Source: JAVZCJ01 sp964532175 (GTDB lineage: Archaea; Thermoproteota; Nitrososphaeria_A; Caldarchaeales; JAVZCJ01). From it: 64,000 nt of DNA. The notes beneath the pieces were generated by a model. That model had not been told where the DNA came from and searched no databases. It saw only the letters and a program-made list of their open reading frames with translations. Where the stretch lies: contig CAZHGP010000001.1 in assembly GCA_964532175.1 (NCBI GenBank), positions 49,984-113,983 of the forward strand, in the 5' to 3' direction. How positions within the stretch are numbered: position 1 is the stretch's first letter; the number at the start of each line of letters is the position of its first letter. This document shows, piece after piece, positions 16,360-26,198 of the stretch. Position numbers and translations under genes: made by a program.

Positions 16360-17835
16360 ATGAAAATATTAAAAAAGGAGAAAAATTCAATACAAATAAT
16401 ATGCTTTCCAGAAGATGTTGAAATACAAAAAGGAGATTATTTAATTGCTGAAGAAGGGAATGGAAAATATGCTTTATTGCAAGTAATAGATGTAAATTAT
16501 GTTCAAACACCTGGAATACTTGAAGATTTACTTAGAACGATGTCTCTTGAAAAAATAGATACAAATTTGATAGATCCTTTTGATACGAATTCTTTTATGC
16601 TTTTAATAAAAGATGCTAGAATTGTCTCAACAAAAATACGTGCAATTGCTGAAGGAGATAATCTTATTTTTGGAAGTTCTTGGTTACCATCTAGATTCAA
16701 ATCCTTCATAAGAAAAGCAGATATCGATACTCTTTATAGATTAATTAAAGTAGATGGATTTAGAAAAATAAATATTGGGAAAGTTTCCGGACAAGATTTT
16801 TATATAAATGCTGAAGCATTTGATGGAAGATTAACAATTATAACTGGAAAAAAAGAAACTGGAAAATCGCATATAGCAAAAATAATAGTTTCTTCACTTG
16901 TTGAATATGGAGCTAAATGTATAGTATTTGATATTAATGGAGAATATGTAAATTTAAATAAGAATAAGCTAGGAGAACCAAATAAATTAGCTAATAAAAT
17001 TAAAATCTTAATTCCTGGAGAGAATTTTAAAGTAACGATAAAAGATGCTGGATTGAAAGTATTACTTGATGTACTTGAATATGTATATAATACTCCTGGA
17101 ACAAGTTGTAGAGAATTTGCAAGAATTTGGCATACAATTGAACATAAAAGGATGTCTTTAACAATTGATGATTTGATAGAATTTATACAGAGAGCATCTA
17201 TTCATGAATCTGTTAGGGATGCATTAATTTCTAGAATGCTTGCATTAAAAGCTTCTCGCTTCTTTACAAATAATGAAAATGAAGCTACATCTTTAATGGA
17301 TGAAATAAATTCTATTGATGATGGAACATTGATTATAATAGATATGAAAAGTCTTATTCCTATAACTAGAAAAATAGTTGTTGAATATATATTAAGCAAA
17401 CTTGGTACTCTTCTTAAAGATGATAAGATTCCACCAATTTTCTTATTGGCAGAAGAAGCACATTTGTATATTAGAAATACTTATTGGGATGATCTAGTAA
17501 CTAGAATGAGACATTTTGGTTTATTTCCTATTTTCGTTACAAATCAACCAGATTCTATACCAGAAACAATTTATAGGCAAGCAGATAATATATTCTTATT
17601 TAATTTTACGAATGAAAATGATTTAGATTTCATTTCTAAAGCTTCTAGGATAGATTCTGAAAGTATAAAATCTATTGTAAGCCAGTTACCTCCAAAACAT
17701 TGCTTTATACTTGGCTATGTTGTAGGAGATTTACCCATAGTAGTTAAAGTTAGGGATATGGATATTCAAACCATGGGTATGACTAAAAAATTCTTTAAGG
17801 AAAGAAAATCGATTTTAATTCAAAAAATGCTTTAA
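16360..17835 (+). CDS. herA: HerA bipolar DNA translocase/helicase
   Basis: Hexameric FtsK/VirB4-like ATPase that pumps DNA into NurA. The N-terminal HAS-barrel (about 1-130) is followed by Walker A TGKKETGKSH at roughly 163-172, DINGEY just after the next strand, Walker B FLLAEEAH at about 360-367, and the arginine-rich VTRMRHFGLFPIFVTNQP segment with the sensor region. 491 residues is normal. Cytosolic; probably co-transcribed with nurA. A T-rich stretch immediately after the stop (17836-17843) could serve as terminator. Confidence 0.94.
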   Translation: MKILKKEKNSIQIICFPEDVEIQKGDYLIAEEGNGKYALLQVIDVNYVQTPGILEDLLRTMSLEKIDTNLIDPFDTNSFMLLIKDARIVSTKIRAIAEGDNLIFGSSWLPSRFKSFIRKADIDTLYRLIKVDGFRKINIGKVSGQDFYINAEAFDGRLTIITGKKETGKSHIAKIIVSSLVEYGAKCIVFDINGEYVNLNKNKLGEPNKLANKIKILIPGENFKVTIKDAGLKVLLDVLEYVYNTPGTSCREFARIWHTIEHKRMSLTIDDLIEFIQRASIHESVRDALISRMLALKASRFFTNNENEATSLMDEINSIDDGTLIIIDMKSLIPITRKIVVEYILSKLGTLLKDDKIPPIFLLAEEAHLYIRNTYWDDLVTRMRHFGLFPIFVTNQPDSIPETIYRQADNIFLFNFTNENDLDFISKASRIDSESIKSIVSQLPPKHCFILGYVVGDLPIVVKVRDMDIQTMGMTKKFFKERKSILIQKML

Positions 17836-17901
17836 TTTTTTTAAAATTTTTATAATATAAAAAGTTTATAATCTTTCTTTTTAATTAAAATATGATAGTA
17901 A

Positions 17902-18435
17902 ATGGATGTGTTTGATGCTATTAAAGGTAGGAGAAGCATAAGAGCATTTCAAGAAAAAGAAATCCCAGAAGAATTTATTGAGAAAATTTTAGATGCAGCT
18001 AGATGGGCTCCTTCAGCAGGAAATATTCAACCATGGGAATTTATAATAGTTAAAGATAAAGAATTAAAAATGAGATTAGCTGAAGCAGCTTATGGACAAT
18101 ATTTTATAGCTGAAGCACCTGTAGTAATAGTTGTTTGCACAAATATTAGAAAATCTAGCTCAAGATATGGAATAAGAGGGGAAACACTTTATTCGATTCA
18201 AGATGCTGCAGCCGCGACTCAAAATATCCTTTTAAGTGTTCATGCTCTTGGATTAGGAGCATGTTGGATAGGTGCTTTTTCTGAAGAAAGAGTAATTTCA
18301 ATACTCAATATTCCAAAATATGTTAGACCTGTTGCTATAATACCAATTGGATATCCTGCAGAAAAACCTACTCCACCACATAAAAGGAAGCTAGATGAAA
18401 TTACATTTTTTGAAAAATATGGTTTAAAAAAATAA
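17902..18435 (+). CDS. Nitroreductase-family flavoprotein
   Basis: FMN-dependent oxidoreductase of the nitroreductase/FbiB-like fold, 177 residues. Typical features are the N-terminal FMN-contact segment KGRRSIRAFQEKEIPEE, ARWAPSAGNIQPWEFIIV, and the C-terminal LGACWIGAFSE and PIGYPAEKP. The substrate cannot be inferred; members reduce nitro compounds, quinones, enones or flavins. A more distant paralogue lies at 47271-48032. TTG- and ATG-start alternatives were considered; ATG 17902 with the MDVFDAIKGRRSIR opening is the family-like one. Confidence 0.88.
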   Translation: MDVFDAIKGRRSIRAFQEKEIPEEFIEKILDAARWAPSAGNIQPWEFIIVKDKELKMRLAEAAYGQYFIAEAPVVIVVCTNIRKSSSRYGIRGETLYSIQDAAAATQNILLSVHALGLGACWIGAFSEERVISILNIPKYVRPVAIIPIGYPAEKPTPPHKRKLDEITFFEKYGLKK

Positions 18436-18449
18436 TGGGAGAAAAAAAA

Positions 18450-18509
18450 TCATTTCTTCTTCTTTGATGCTTTCTTCTTTTTTGTTGCTTTTCTGCCACA
18501 TTTAGACAT
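18450..18509 (-). CDS. 19-residue lysine-rich microprotein
   Basis: A very short frame on the minus strand: ATG 18507-18509, TGA 18450-18452, encoding MSKCGRKATKKKKASKKKK. Ten of 19 residues are lysine and one is arginine, with a single cysteine near the start. It is preceded by a strong ribosome binding site GGGTGG five bases upstream of the ATG, and by a TATA-like TATAAAAA just beyond. It fills the gap between the nitroreductase and hypF. The composition suggests nucleic-acid binding (chromatin or ribosome associated), but no function is known to me. The G+C-rich N-terminal codons stand out in the A+T-rich gap, supporting a real gene. Confidence 0.5.
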   Translation of the reverse strand: MSKCGRKATKKKKASKKKK

Positions 18510-18617
18510 TTTTCCACCCTTTTTATACTAATATATATAAAATTTTTATCGATATATAATTTTTTATTTAATAAATAGGGTAATTTCTACTAAAAAACAT
18601 TTTATACCGATTCATAA

Positions 18618-18637
18618 ATGTATAATATATTATACAT
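18618..18637. promoter_or_regulatory. 20-bp perfect palindrome upstream of hypF
   Basis: ATGTATAATA followed directly by its inverse, ending 77 bp before the hypF ATG. A possible operator for a dimeric repressor. Perfect A+T-rich palindromes of this size can arise by chance in so A+T-rich a genome, so the location is the main argument. Confidence 0.35.
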
Positions 18638-18714
18638 ACAATAAATCTAATATCGTTTCATTAAAAAGAAAAATTTACATACAAGTATTAAGTAAAATTC
18701 TATCGTATTTAAGA

Positions 18715-21003
18715 ATGGAAAATGAAAAAATTAGAGCTAGAATCAAAGTTTCAGGTATAGTTCAAGGAGTAGGCTTTAGACCATTCATATACAGATTAGC
18801 TACATCTCTAAATCTTAATGGCTTTGTAAAAAATATGGTTACAGGTGTTTTAATAGAAGTTGAAGGTTCAAAAAAATCAATAGAAACATTCCTAAAACTT
18901 ATTAAAGAAGAAAAGCCATCTATTTCAAGAATAGAAAACATTCAAGTAACATTTCTTTCACCAATTGGTTATAAAGCTTTTGAAATAAGTAAAAGCTCTG
19001 AAGACTTGGGGGAGGCATCTCTTGTTTCTCCAGATATAGCTACGTGTAATAAATGCATAGAAGATATTCTAAATTTAAATAATAGAAGATATTGGTATCC
19101 ATTCACTAATTGTACACAGTGTGGTCCAAGATTTACAATAATAAAAGCTCTTCCATATGATAGAATTAATACTACAATGAGAAAGTTTAAAATGTGTAAA
19201 GAATGTGAAAAAGAATATAATGATATTTTTGATAGACGTTATCATGCTCAACCAAATGCATGTCCTATATGTGGACCAAAAATATGGTTTGAAGATAAAG
19301 ACAATAAAAATAAATTTTTTAATGAAGAAGCTATTGAAAAAACAATAGAAGCTATACGTGAAGGGAAAATAATTGCTATAAAAGGTTTAGGTGGTTTCCA
19401 TTTAGCATGTGATGCAACAAATGAAAATGTTGTTAAAGAACTTCGTAAGAGAAAAAATAGAATGTTTAAACCTTTCGCAATAATGAGTTTCAGTATTGAT
19501 AAAATAAAAAAATTCTGTTATGTAAATGAATTTGAAGAAAGTATTTTATCTTCAAATGAAAGGCCAATAGTTTTACTCAAAAAGAAAGAAGATGTAAATA
19601 TTATAGCTGAAAGTGTTTCTCCTAAAAATAATTATCTTGGAGTAATGCTTCCATATACTCCTTTACATTATTTAATTCTTAAAGAATTAAATGATATTGA
19701 AGCAATTGTAATGACAAGTGGAAATATTAAAGATGAACCTATAGTTATTAAAAATGAAAATGCTAGATTTAAACTTTCTAAATTGGCTGATGCTTTTTTA
19801 ATGCATAATCGAGATATTTATAATAGATGTGATGATTCTGTTGTTACTTTATTTAATAATAAGATTTTATTTATAAGAAGAGCAAGAGGTTATGCCCCTT
19901 TACCAATAGAAATCCCTATAATTTCTAAAAAGGAAATTCTTGCATGCGGAGCAGAATTAAAAAATACTTTTTGTTTATTAATTGGTAAAAAAGCATATTT
20001 AAGTCAGCATATAGGTGATTTAGAAAATATTGAAACATTTAATTTCTTTAAAAATGCTATTAAGCATTTTATTAAATTATTTAGAGCTAATCCTGAAGTA
20101 GTTGCTCATGATTATCATCCAATGTATTTATCAACTGAATATGCTCTTAATTTTAATGGAGAGAGAATCGCTATTCAACACCATCATGCTCATATTGCTA
20201 GTGTTTTAGCTGAACATAATATTAATGAGTCTGTAATTGGTTTTTCATGTGATGGTCTTGGATTAGGATTGGATAATACTATATGGGGAGGAGAATTGCT
20301 TTTATTGAATGAAATTGAGAAATTTAAAAGGATTGGCTTTTTTGAGCAAGTTTGCATGCCTGGAGGAGATTTAGCATCTAAAGAACCTCGTAGAATGGCT
20401 TTAAGCTATATGGTTAATGCTTTAGGAATTGATAATGAAATTGTTATAAATTTTGCAGAAAAAACTTTTGGTAAAAAAATGGAAATAGTTCTTAAGCAAA
20501 TAAAGAATAAAATAAATTCTCCTTTAACTTCTTCTCTTGGAAGACTTTTTGATGCTATTTCTTCAATAATTAGACTTGTTGATATTAATGAATTTGAAGG
20601 TCATGCAGCAATAATGTTAGAGCATATAGCAAATGAAAATGTTAAAGATTTTTATAATTATAATATAAAAGGTGATAAGAATTTAATTTTTGAAACAAAA
20701 TATATGATTTTAGAAATATTAGAAGATTTAAAGAAAAACATATATCCATCTATTATTTCATCAAAATTCCATAATACTATTGCAAAAATAATTGTTGAAG
20801 CTATTTCTTTAACTTCTGAGAAATATGGAATAAATAATATTGCATTAAGTGGAGGAGTTTTCCAAAATATTTATCTTTTAAAAAGAATAAAAGAAAATAT
20901 TAAAGAGAATAATCTAAGAATTTTTATAAACGAATTAGTTCCGCCAAATGATGGAAATATCTCTCTCGGTCAAGCTTATATTGCAGCTAAAGTATTTGAT
21001 TAA
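18715..21003 (+). CDS. hypF: Hydrogenase maturation carbamoyltransferase HypF
   Basis: HypF makes the cyanide ligands of [NiFe]-hydrogenases from carbamoyl phosphate, handing the carbamoyl group to HypE. All four modules are visible in order: acylphosphatase (GIVQGVGFRPFIYRLA, about 13-28), two zinc fingers (CNKC...CTQC and CKEC...CPIC, about 110-180), YrdC-like (GKIIAIKGLGGFHLACDA, about 215-232), and a Kae1-like domain with HHHAHIASVLAEH and GFSCDGLGLGLD. 762 residues is typical. No hydrogenase or other hyp gene lies nearby, so it is an orphan within this window. Confidence 0.97.
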   Translation: MENEKIRARIKVSGIVQGVGFRPFIYRLATSLNLNGFVKNMVTGVLIEVEGSKKSIETFLKLIKEEKPSISRIENIQVTFLSPIGYKAFEISKSSEDLGEASLVSPDIATCNKCIEDILNLNNRRYWYPFTNCTQCGPRFTIIKALPYDRINTTMRKFKMCKECEKEYNDIFDRRYHAQPNACPICGPKIWFEDKDNKNKFFNEEAIEKTIEAIREGKIIAIKGLGGFHLACDATNENVVKELRKRKNRMFKPFAIMSFSIDKIKKFCYVNEFEESILSSNERPIVLLKKKEDVNIIAESVSPKNNYLGVMLPYTPLHYLILKELNDIEAIVMTSGNIKDEPIVIKNENARFKLSKLADAFLMHNRDIYNRCDDSVVTLFNNKILFIRRARGYAPLPIEIPIISKKEILACGAELKNTFCLLIGKKAYLSQHIGDLENIETFNFFKNAIKHFIKLFRANPEVVAHDYHPMYLSTEYALNFNGERIAIQHHHAHIASVLAEHNINESVIGFSCDGLGLGLDNTIWGGELLLLNEIEKFKRIGFFEQVCMPGGDLASKEPRRMALSYMVNALGIDNEIVINFAEKTFGKKMEIVLKQIKNKINSPLTSSLGRLFDAISSIIRLVDINEFEGHAAIMLEHIANENVKDFYNYNIKGDKNLIFETKYMILEILEDLKKNIYPSIISSKFHNTIAKIIVEAISLTSEKYGINNIALSGGVFQNIYLLKRIKENIKENNLRIFINELVPPNDGNISLGQAYIAAKVFD

Positions 21004-21009
21004 ATATTT

Positions 21010-22164
21010 TCATATTAATATCTTTCCATTTTCCATAATTGTTATTTTTTCACCATTCTTCTTTTCAATCTCTAATGTAATTCCCGGAGAAGTAACAAAA
21101 TCCCAATGGAGTGAAGAAGCTATTTTTCCTCCATATCCTCTATTTTCTCCTATAGCAACATGTATAGTACCTTCAATTTTCTCATCAGTTAAAATGTATC
21201 CTATAGCTTCTTTTATATGAGGATTTAATCCTATTCCTATTTCACAAATGTTATTTGCTCCTATTTTTGTATATCTCTTTTCATCAATTATCATGCATTT
21301 TTCTACAGTATCTTTTAATTGATCAAAATTTTTCTTTGCATTACTTTCTTCTAAAACAATTTTTCCATTTTTGAAAACTAATAATGCATCTTTAATAATC
21401 TTGCCTGTAAATCTATCTCTTGTTAATGGACAAAATAAAGTTCCTTCTCCATATTCTTCAATAGGAGCAATAAATATTTCTCCTGCTGGAAGATTTGCTC
21501 CCACTTCTCCAATAGAAATATCTTCATCGCTTATTATTCCATCATCTAAATTTATTCTTCTACCATTTATTTTCAAATATAAATCTGTTCCTTTATTATC
21601 CATTACATGAATTTTTATAGCTTCTTCAAGTATTTTAGCAATTTTCATGCATTTTTCATTAAGCTTATTATAATCTATCAATATTCCATTTATTATTATA
21701 TCTTCTAATTTTCTAAGAGATATTTTAAAATATTTTGCTGCTTCAGGTGTTGGCCAACCTAAATATAGCCATCTTTTTTGTTTTTCATTTATAATATCTC
21801 TAATAGGTTGATATGCTTCAGTATTTGCTTCAATTTTATTTCTTGGAAGTTTAGCATTTATTGTTGGATCTTTAAAGGAATCCATACTTATTATTACGTC
21901 AGTTTTTTCTATTGCTCCTAAAAAATGTTGTGGAGTTTGTCTAATATATTCTTCAGGGACTAATTCATAATATCTTTTAAGATAATTATCGCTTTGAATT
22001 GAAATAAAAGGTATTCCTCCATTTTTAGCTATTTCTAAAGATATTTCTTCAATAACATTTTGAAAATAATTATTTCCACGAATTAAAACATTTTCTCCCT
22101 TTTTTAAATTTATACATTTTACAACTATTTCAGCAATTTTTTTAATTTTTATTTTACTAACCAT
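21010..22164 (-). CDS. M29-family metallo-aminopeptidase
   Basis: Aminopeptidase of the thermophilic M29 (aminopeptidase T/AmpS) family, releasing N-terminal amino acids from peptides in the cytosol. The metal-site segments are recognisable: GEVGANLPAGEIFIAP (about 237-252) supplies a Glu pair, and AIGENRGYGG followed by SSLHWDFV near the C terminus supplies Glu, Tyr, His and Asp ligands. 384 residues is in the usual range. It ends 6 bp from the convergent hypF and is transcribed divergently from the dCMP deaminase gene. Specificity is not predictable. Confidence 0.87.
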   Translation of the reverse strand: MVSKIKIKKIAEIVVKCINLKKGENVLIRGNNYFQNVIEEISLEIAKNGGIPFISIQSDNYLKRYYELVPEEYIRQTPQHFLGAIEKTDVIISMDSFKDPTINAKLPRNKIEANTEAYQPIRDIINEKQKRWLYLGWPTPEAAKYFKISLRKLEDIIINGILIDYNKLNEKCMKIAKILEEAIKIHVMDNKGTDLYLKINGRRINLDDGIISDEDISIGEVGANLPAGEIFIAPIEEYGEGTLFCPLTRDRFTGKIIKDALLVFKNGKIVLEESNAKKNFDQLKDTVEKCMIIDEKRYTKIGANNICEIGIGLNPHIKEAIGYILTDEKIEGTIHVAIGENRGYGGKIASSLHWDFVTSPGITLEIEKKNGEKITIMENGKILI

Positions 22165-22272
22165 TCTTCATCACTCTTGCTTCTATTTTTTTATTTTCAT
22201 AAAATAAATTTAAGCTTAAATATTTAAAAGAAACTATATTTTTCTTTTCATAAAATTATTAGGCTGATTTAA

Positions 22273-22731
22273 ATGAATTCTGAAAGACCTTCGCTTGATG
22301 AATATTTTATGGAAATGGCTAAATTAATTTCTAAAAGGTCTACATGCCTTAGAAGAAAAGTTGGAGCATTATTAGTTAAAGATAAAAGAGTTTTAGCTAC
22401 TGGTTATAATGGAGCTCCAAAAGGTTTGCCGCATTGCAGTGAAGTAGGATGTATGAGAGAAAAATTAAATATTCCTGCTGGAGAAAGACAAGAATTATGT
22501 CGTGGATTACATGCTGAGCAAAATTGTATAATTCAAGCAGCAGTATTTGGAGTTAGTACTAAAGGAGCAACTCTTTATACTACGCATTTCCCTTGCAGTA
22601 TTTGTGCTAAAATGATAATAAATGCTGAAATTTCTGAAATAGTTTATGAAGAAGATTATGAAGATGAATTAGCAAAAAAACTTTTAAAAGAAGCAAATAT
22701 AAAACTTAGAAAATATAAAGCAAAAGAATAA
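22273..22731 (+). CDS. Deoxycytidylate (dCMP) deaminase
   Basis: Zinc enzyme of the ComEB/dCMP deaminase family, converting dCMP to dUMP, the precursor for dTMP. Zinc and catalytic residues: H80 and E82 in LHAEQN, and C108 and C111 in FPCSICAK. A substrate-binding YNGAPKGLPHC precedes a Cys-rich insertion (C55, C60, C76), typical of this family. 152 residues. The gene is 46 bp upstream of valS and may be co-transcribed with it. Together with the dUTPase-like gene at 26953 it covers both routes to dUMP. Confidence 0.92.
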   Translation: MNSERPSLDEYFMEMAKLISKRSTCLRRKVGALLVKDKRVLATGYNGAPKGLPHCSEVGCMREKLNIPAGERQELCRGLHAEQNCIIQAAVFGVSTKGATLYTTHFPCSICAKMIINAEISEIVYEEDYEDELAKKLLKEANIKLRKYKAKE

Positions 22732-22777
22732 TTTTTAAATTTGTTTTTATCCATATATACATGAATAAGGTGTTGAT

Positions 22778-25255
22778 ATGGAAGAATTTAAACCAAAGCT
22801 TGATAAAAGATGGGATATTTCAAAAGAATTAGAATTAATAGAATTATGGGAAAAAGAAGAGATTTATAAATTTGATGAAAGAAAAAATGCTCCAGTATTT
22901 TCTATAGATACTCCTCCTCCTTATGCTTCTGGCCCTTGGCATATTGGTGGTGTAGTTCATTATTCTCAAATAGATATGATTGCTAGATATAAAAGAATGA
23001 AAGGATATAATGTATTATTCCCTATGGGAATTGATAGAAATGGTTTACCAATTGAAGTTGAAGCAGAGAAAAAATTTGGTATAAGTATGGAAAATACTCC
23101 AAGAGAAGAATTTATTAAAAAATGTTCAATTTTACTTGATGAAAATACAAAATCTCTTATTGAAACTGCAAGAAGAGTTGGAATGAGTTGTAATAGTTTT
23201 TCAAGTCAAGATAATTTATATTATACAGATAGTCCAGAATATAGAGCAATTACTCAAAAAACTCTTATAGAATGTTGGAAAAAGGGTTTAATTTATCTTG
23301 GAAAAAGAGTTTCAAATTGGTGTCCAGATTGTAAAACAACTATTGCAGATGCAGAAGTGGAATATGAAGAAAGAGAAACAAATTTAGTTTATATAAAATT
23401 TAAAATAAAACAAACAAATTCAGATTTAATAATTGCTACTACTAGACCTGAATTGCTTGCTTCTTGTAAAGCAATAATTGTTCATCCAGAAGATGAAAGA
23501 TATAAGAATCTACATGGATTAATAGCAATTGTTCCTATATTTAATGAAGAAGTTCCAATTATTCCTCATCCAGCTGCTAATATCGAATTTGGAACAGGAG
23601 CAATGATGGTTTGTTCATTTGGTGATTTATCAGATATAAGATTATTTAGAGAGCTTAAGCTTAAACCAAAAATAATAATCAATCCAGATGGTAGATTGAA
23701 TGAGAATGCAGGAAAATTTTCTGGATTAAAAATAGAAGAAGCAAGGAATGCTATTATTAAAGAACTTAAAGATAAAGGATTGATTTTAAAAGAAGAGAAG
23801 AGAATACATTCAATTCCTGTTTGTTGGAGATCCCATACTCCGATAGAATTTATTGAAATGGAAGAATATTATTTAAAACAATTGGATTTCTTAAATGATT
23901 TAAGAAAAATAATTGATGAAATAAAATTTTATCCACCTGAAAATAAACAAATTTTAATAAATTGGATAAATTCTATTCAAAGTGATTGGCCAATTAGTAG
24001 AAGAAGATTCTATGGTACTGAATTGCCAATATGGTATTGTAAAAATTGTGGAAAAGCAATTTTGCCAGAATCTGGTAAATATTATCAACCATGGAAAGAA
24101 AATCCGCCTTTTGATAAATGTCCTTATTGTAATTCTAATAAAGGATTTATTGGAGAAAATAGAACTGTTGATACATGGATAGATAGTTCAATTTCTTCAC
24201 TTTATATTTTAAAATATGGTAAAGATGATGAATTTTTCAAAAAGAATCATCCATGTAGTATAAGGCCTCAAGGTAAAGAAATTGTAAGAACTTGGCTTTG
24301 GTATAGTTTATTAAGAGTTTATCAATTATTAAATAAGCCTGCTTTTAAAGAAATTTGGATTTCAGGCTTAATGATGGATGAAAAAGGAGAAAAAATGTCA
24401 AAAAGTAAAGGGAACATTGTTGATCCTATTCCATTATTTAAAAAATATGGGGCTTCTGCTATAAGATTATGGGGTGCAGGTGAAGCATCATTAGGAAGTG
24501 ATTTAAGATTTTCAGAAGAAAGGATTAAAGCTGCTTCAAAATTTATACAAAAAATATGGAATATAGCTAGATTTATTTCTCAATTTCCAATTCCAGAAAA
24601 AGAATATAAATTAAATAATACAGATAAATGGATTTTAGCTGAATTGTCTAATTTTATAAAAATAGCTAGTGATGCTTATGAGAAATATGATTTTCAACCA
24701 ATTGTTTATAAAGCAAGATCATTTGTATGGCATATTTTTGCAGACCATTATTTAGAAATTGTTAAAAAGAGAGCTTATAATAGAAATAAAGAATTTCCAT
24801 TAGAATTTCAAAAAGGGTCTTGGTATACAATGCATATAGTTCTTAAAAATATATTGCTTACATTAGCTCCTATAGAGCCTTTCTCAACAGATGCTATTTG
24901 GCGTGTATTGTATAGCAAAGGTGAGAGTATCCATATTAATAATTTTCCAAAAATAGATCCTTCATGGGAAAGCGATTTATTAAAATTAACTCAATTAATA
25001 ATCAATTTTAATTCTACTGTATGGAAATTCAAGAAGGGAATAAATGTACCACTTCCAACACCTATTGAAGAAATTTATATTTCTGAAAATTTAGAAAAAA
25101 TTTTACCTAAAGATTTATTCGAAGAAATCATTAAAACACATAATATTAAAAAAATCTTCTTTGGCACTCCTAAAGAAATTGAAAAATATATTAATTATTC
25201 ATTTAAAGCTTCTATTGATGGAAAAGAAATGATTTTTGAATTATTTTTTATTTAA
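22778..25255 (+). CDS. valS: Valyl-tRNA synthetase
   Basis: Large class I synthetase charging tRNA-Val, with an editing domain that removes threonine. Features: signature PPPYASGPWHIGG (about 48-60, HIGG in place of HIGH), CP1 editing domain roughly 190-350 with TTRPELL, zinc-ribbon cysteines (CPDC; CKNC...CPYC), DWPISRRRFYGTELPIWYC, KMSKS at about 540, and a helical anticodon domain. At 825 residues it is of archaeal length. IleRS was considered; GSDLRFSEER and the domain lengths favour ValRS. The 3' end overlaps the convergent UPF0282 gene by 8 nt. Confidence 0.92.
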   Translation: MEEFKPKLDKRWDISKELELIELWEKEEIYKFDERKNAPVFSIDTPPPYASGPWHIGGVVHYSQIDMIARYKRMKGYNVLFPMGIDRNGLPIEVEAEKKFGISMENTPREEFIKKCSILLDENTKSLIETARRVGMSCNSFSSQDNLYYTDSPEYRAITQKTLIECWKKGLIYLGKRVSNWCPDCKTTIADAEVEYEERETNLVYIKFKIKQTNSDLIIATTRPELLASCKAIIVHPEDERYKNLHGLIAIVPIFNEEVPIIPHPAANIEFGTGAMMVCSFGDLSDIRLFRELKLKPKIIINPDGRLNENAGKFSGLKIEEARNAIIKELKDKGLILKEEKRIHSIPVCWRSHTPIEFIEMEEYYLKQLDFLNDLRKIIDEIKFYPPENKQILINWINSIQSDWPISRRRFYGTELPIWYCKNCGKAILPESGKYYQPWKENPPFDKCPYCNSNKGFIGENRTVDTWIDSSISSLYILKYGKDDEFFKKNHPCSIRPQGKEIVRTWLWYSLLRVYQLLNKPAFKEIWISGLMMDEKGEKMSKSKGNIVDPIPLFKKYGASAIRLWGAGEASLGSDLRFSEERIKAASKFIQKIWNIARFISQFPIPEKEYKLNNTDKWILAELSNFIKIASDAYEKYDFQPIVYKARSFVWHIFADHYLEIVKKRAYNRNKEFPLEFQKGSWYTMHIVLKNILLTLAPIEPFSTDAIWRVLYSKGESIHINNFPKIDPSWESDLLKLTQLIINFNSTVWKFKKGINVPLPTPIEEIYISENLEKILPKDLFEEIIKTHNIKKIFFGTPKEIEKYINYSFKASIDGKEMIFELFFI

Positions 25256-26165
25256 ATAAAAATTTTTGAATTATGTATTTATCTTTCCTTCCAGTATATC
25301 TTGCTTTTGGATATTCTTCATAAAGTTTTTTTCTATTTGCTTCAAGTATTTCTAAAGGTAATTTCATATATTGAGCTGCTGTTTGTACTTTAACATTTAA
25401 TTCTTCTGCAATATTGAAAATTTTTTCAGCTATTCTTCTCCATTCCAAATCTCTCAAAAAATGATGATCTAAAATAAGGATTTCTAATGGACATTTATAA
25501 ATAACATTAATTATATTATTAAGAGATTTTTCCAATGTTTCTTCTTTTAAAAAATTAGGTATATAAGATAATGGACCATCGAGTATAATCATACTTGGTT
25601 GATTTTCAATAATGAATAAGGATTGTTCTTCTTGTAATAATCCTTCTACATCGCTCGTATGAATAAATCTAAAATCTTCTTCAATAAATACTTCAATTAC
25701 ATATCCTAATCTTGCATCTATTCCATGGAAGACAGGCTTAGAAAATTTTATAATTGTATTTCCAATATCGTATTCTTTTCCATCAATATAATCTATTACT
25801 TTAGCTTTTTCTTTTATTTTTTCAATAAATTTTTCTGCTCTCCTTTTTTGACTAAAATTAATATTCTCTTTAGGATGTTTAATTAAAACTTCTTTGTTAT
25901 CATAAATATTTAAATCATCCCATAAATTATGATGATCATAATGATAATGTGTAATAATTATTATATCTGATTTTTTTGCAAATTTAACAATTCTCTCCCA
26001 ACTATATTCAAGCCTTTTAATTTCAAATGGATGAGGTTTAAGGCCATATCTATAAGGTGCAAGTGATACACCAGGATCAATCATTATATTCGCATCTTTT
26101 GTTTCAATAAAAGTAGACATACTTCTAACTCCAATACTTTCAAATGATATTGGTACTATTCGCAT
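25248..26165 (-). CDS. UPF0282 metallo-beta-lactamase-fold protein
   Basis: Metal-dependent hydrolase fold with the diagnostic THYHYDHH motif (H73, H75, D77, H78), plus later ligands in FSKPVFHGIDA, HTSDVEG and LDHHF. The N terminus IVPISFESIGVRSMSTFIET and the ending are characteristic of UPF0282, conserved in archaea with no established function. 305 residues, cytosolic. It may process RNA or a small metabolite, but no evidence discriminates these. A membrane zinc-ribbon gene lies 33 bp upstream on the same strand, so the two probably share a transcript. Confidence 0.9.
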   Translation of the reverse strand: MRIVPISFESIGVRSMSTFIETKDANIMIDPGVSLAPYRYGLKPHPFEIKRLEYSWERIVKFAKKSDIIIITHYHYDHHNLWDDLNIYDNKEVLIKHPKENINFSQKRRAEKFIEKIKEKAKVIDYIDGKEYDIGNTIIKFSKPVFHGIDARLGYVIEVFIEEDFRFIHTSDVEGLLQEEQSLFIIENQPSMIILDGPLSYIPNFLKEETLEKSLNNIINVIYKCPLEILILDHHFLRDLEWRRIAEKIFNIAEELNVKVQTAAQYMKLPLEILEANRKKLYEEYPKARYTGRKDKYIIQKFLFK

Positions 26166-26198
26166 CTTTTTTACCTATTTTTTAGAAACTTCTTTTAT

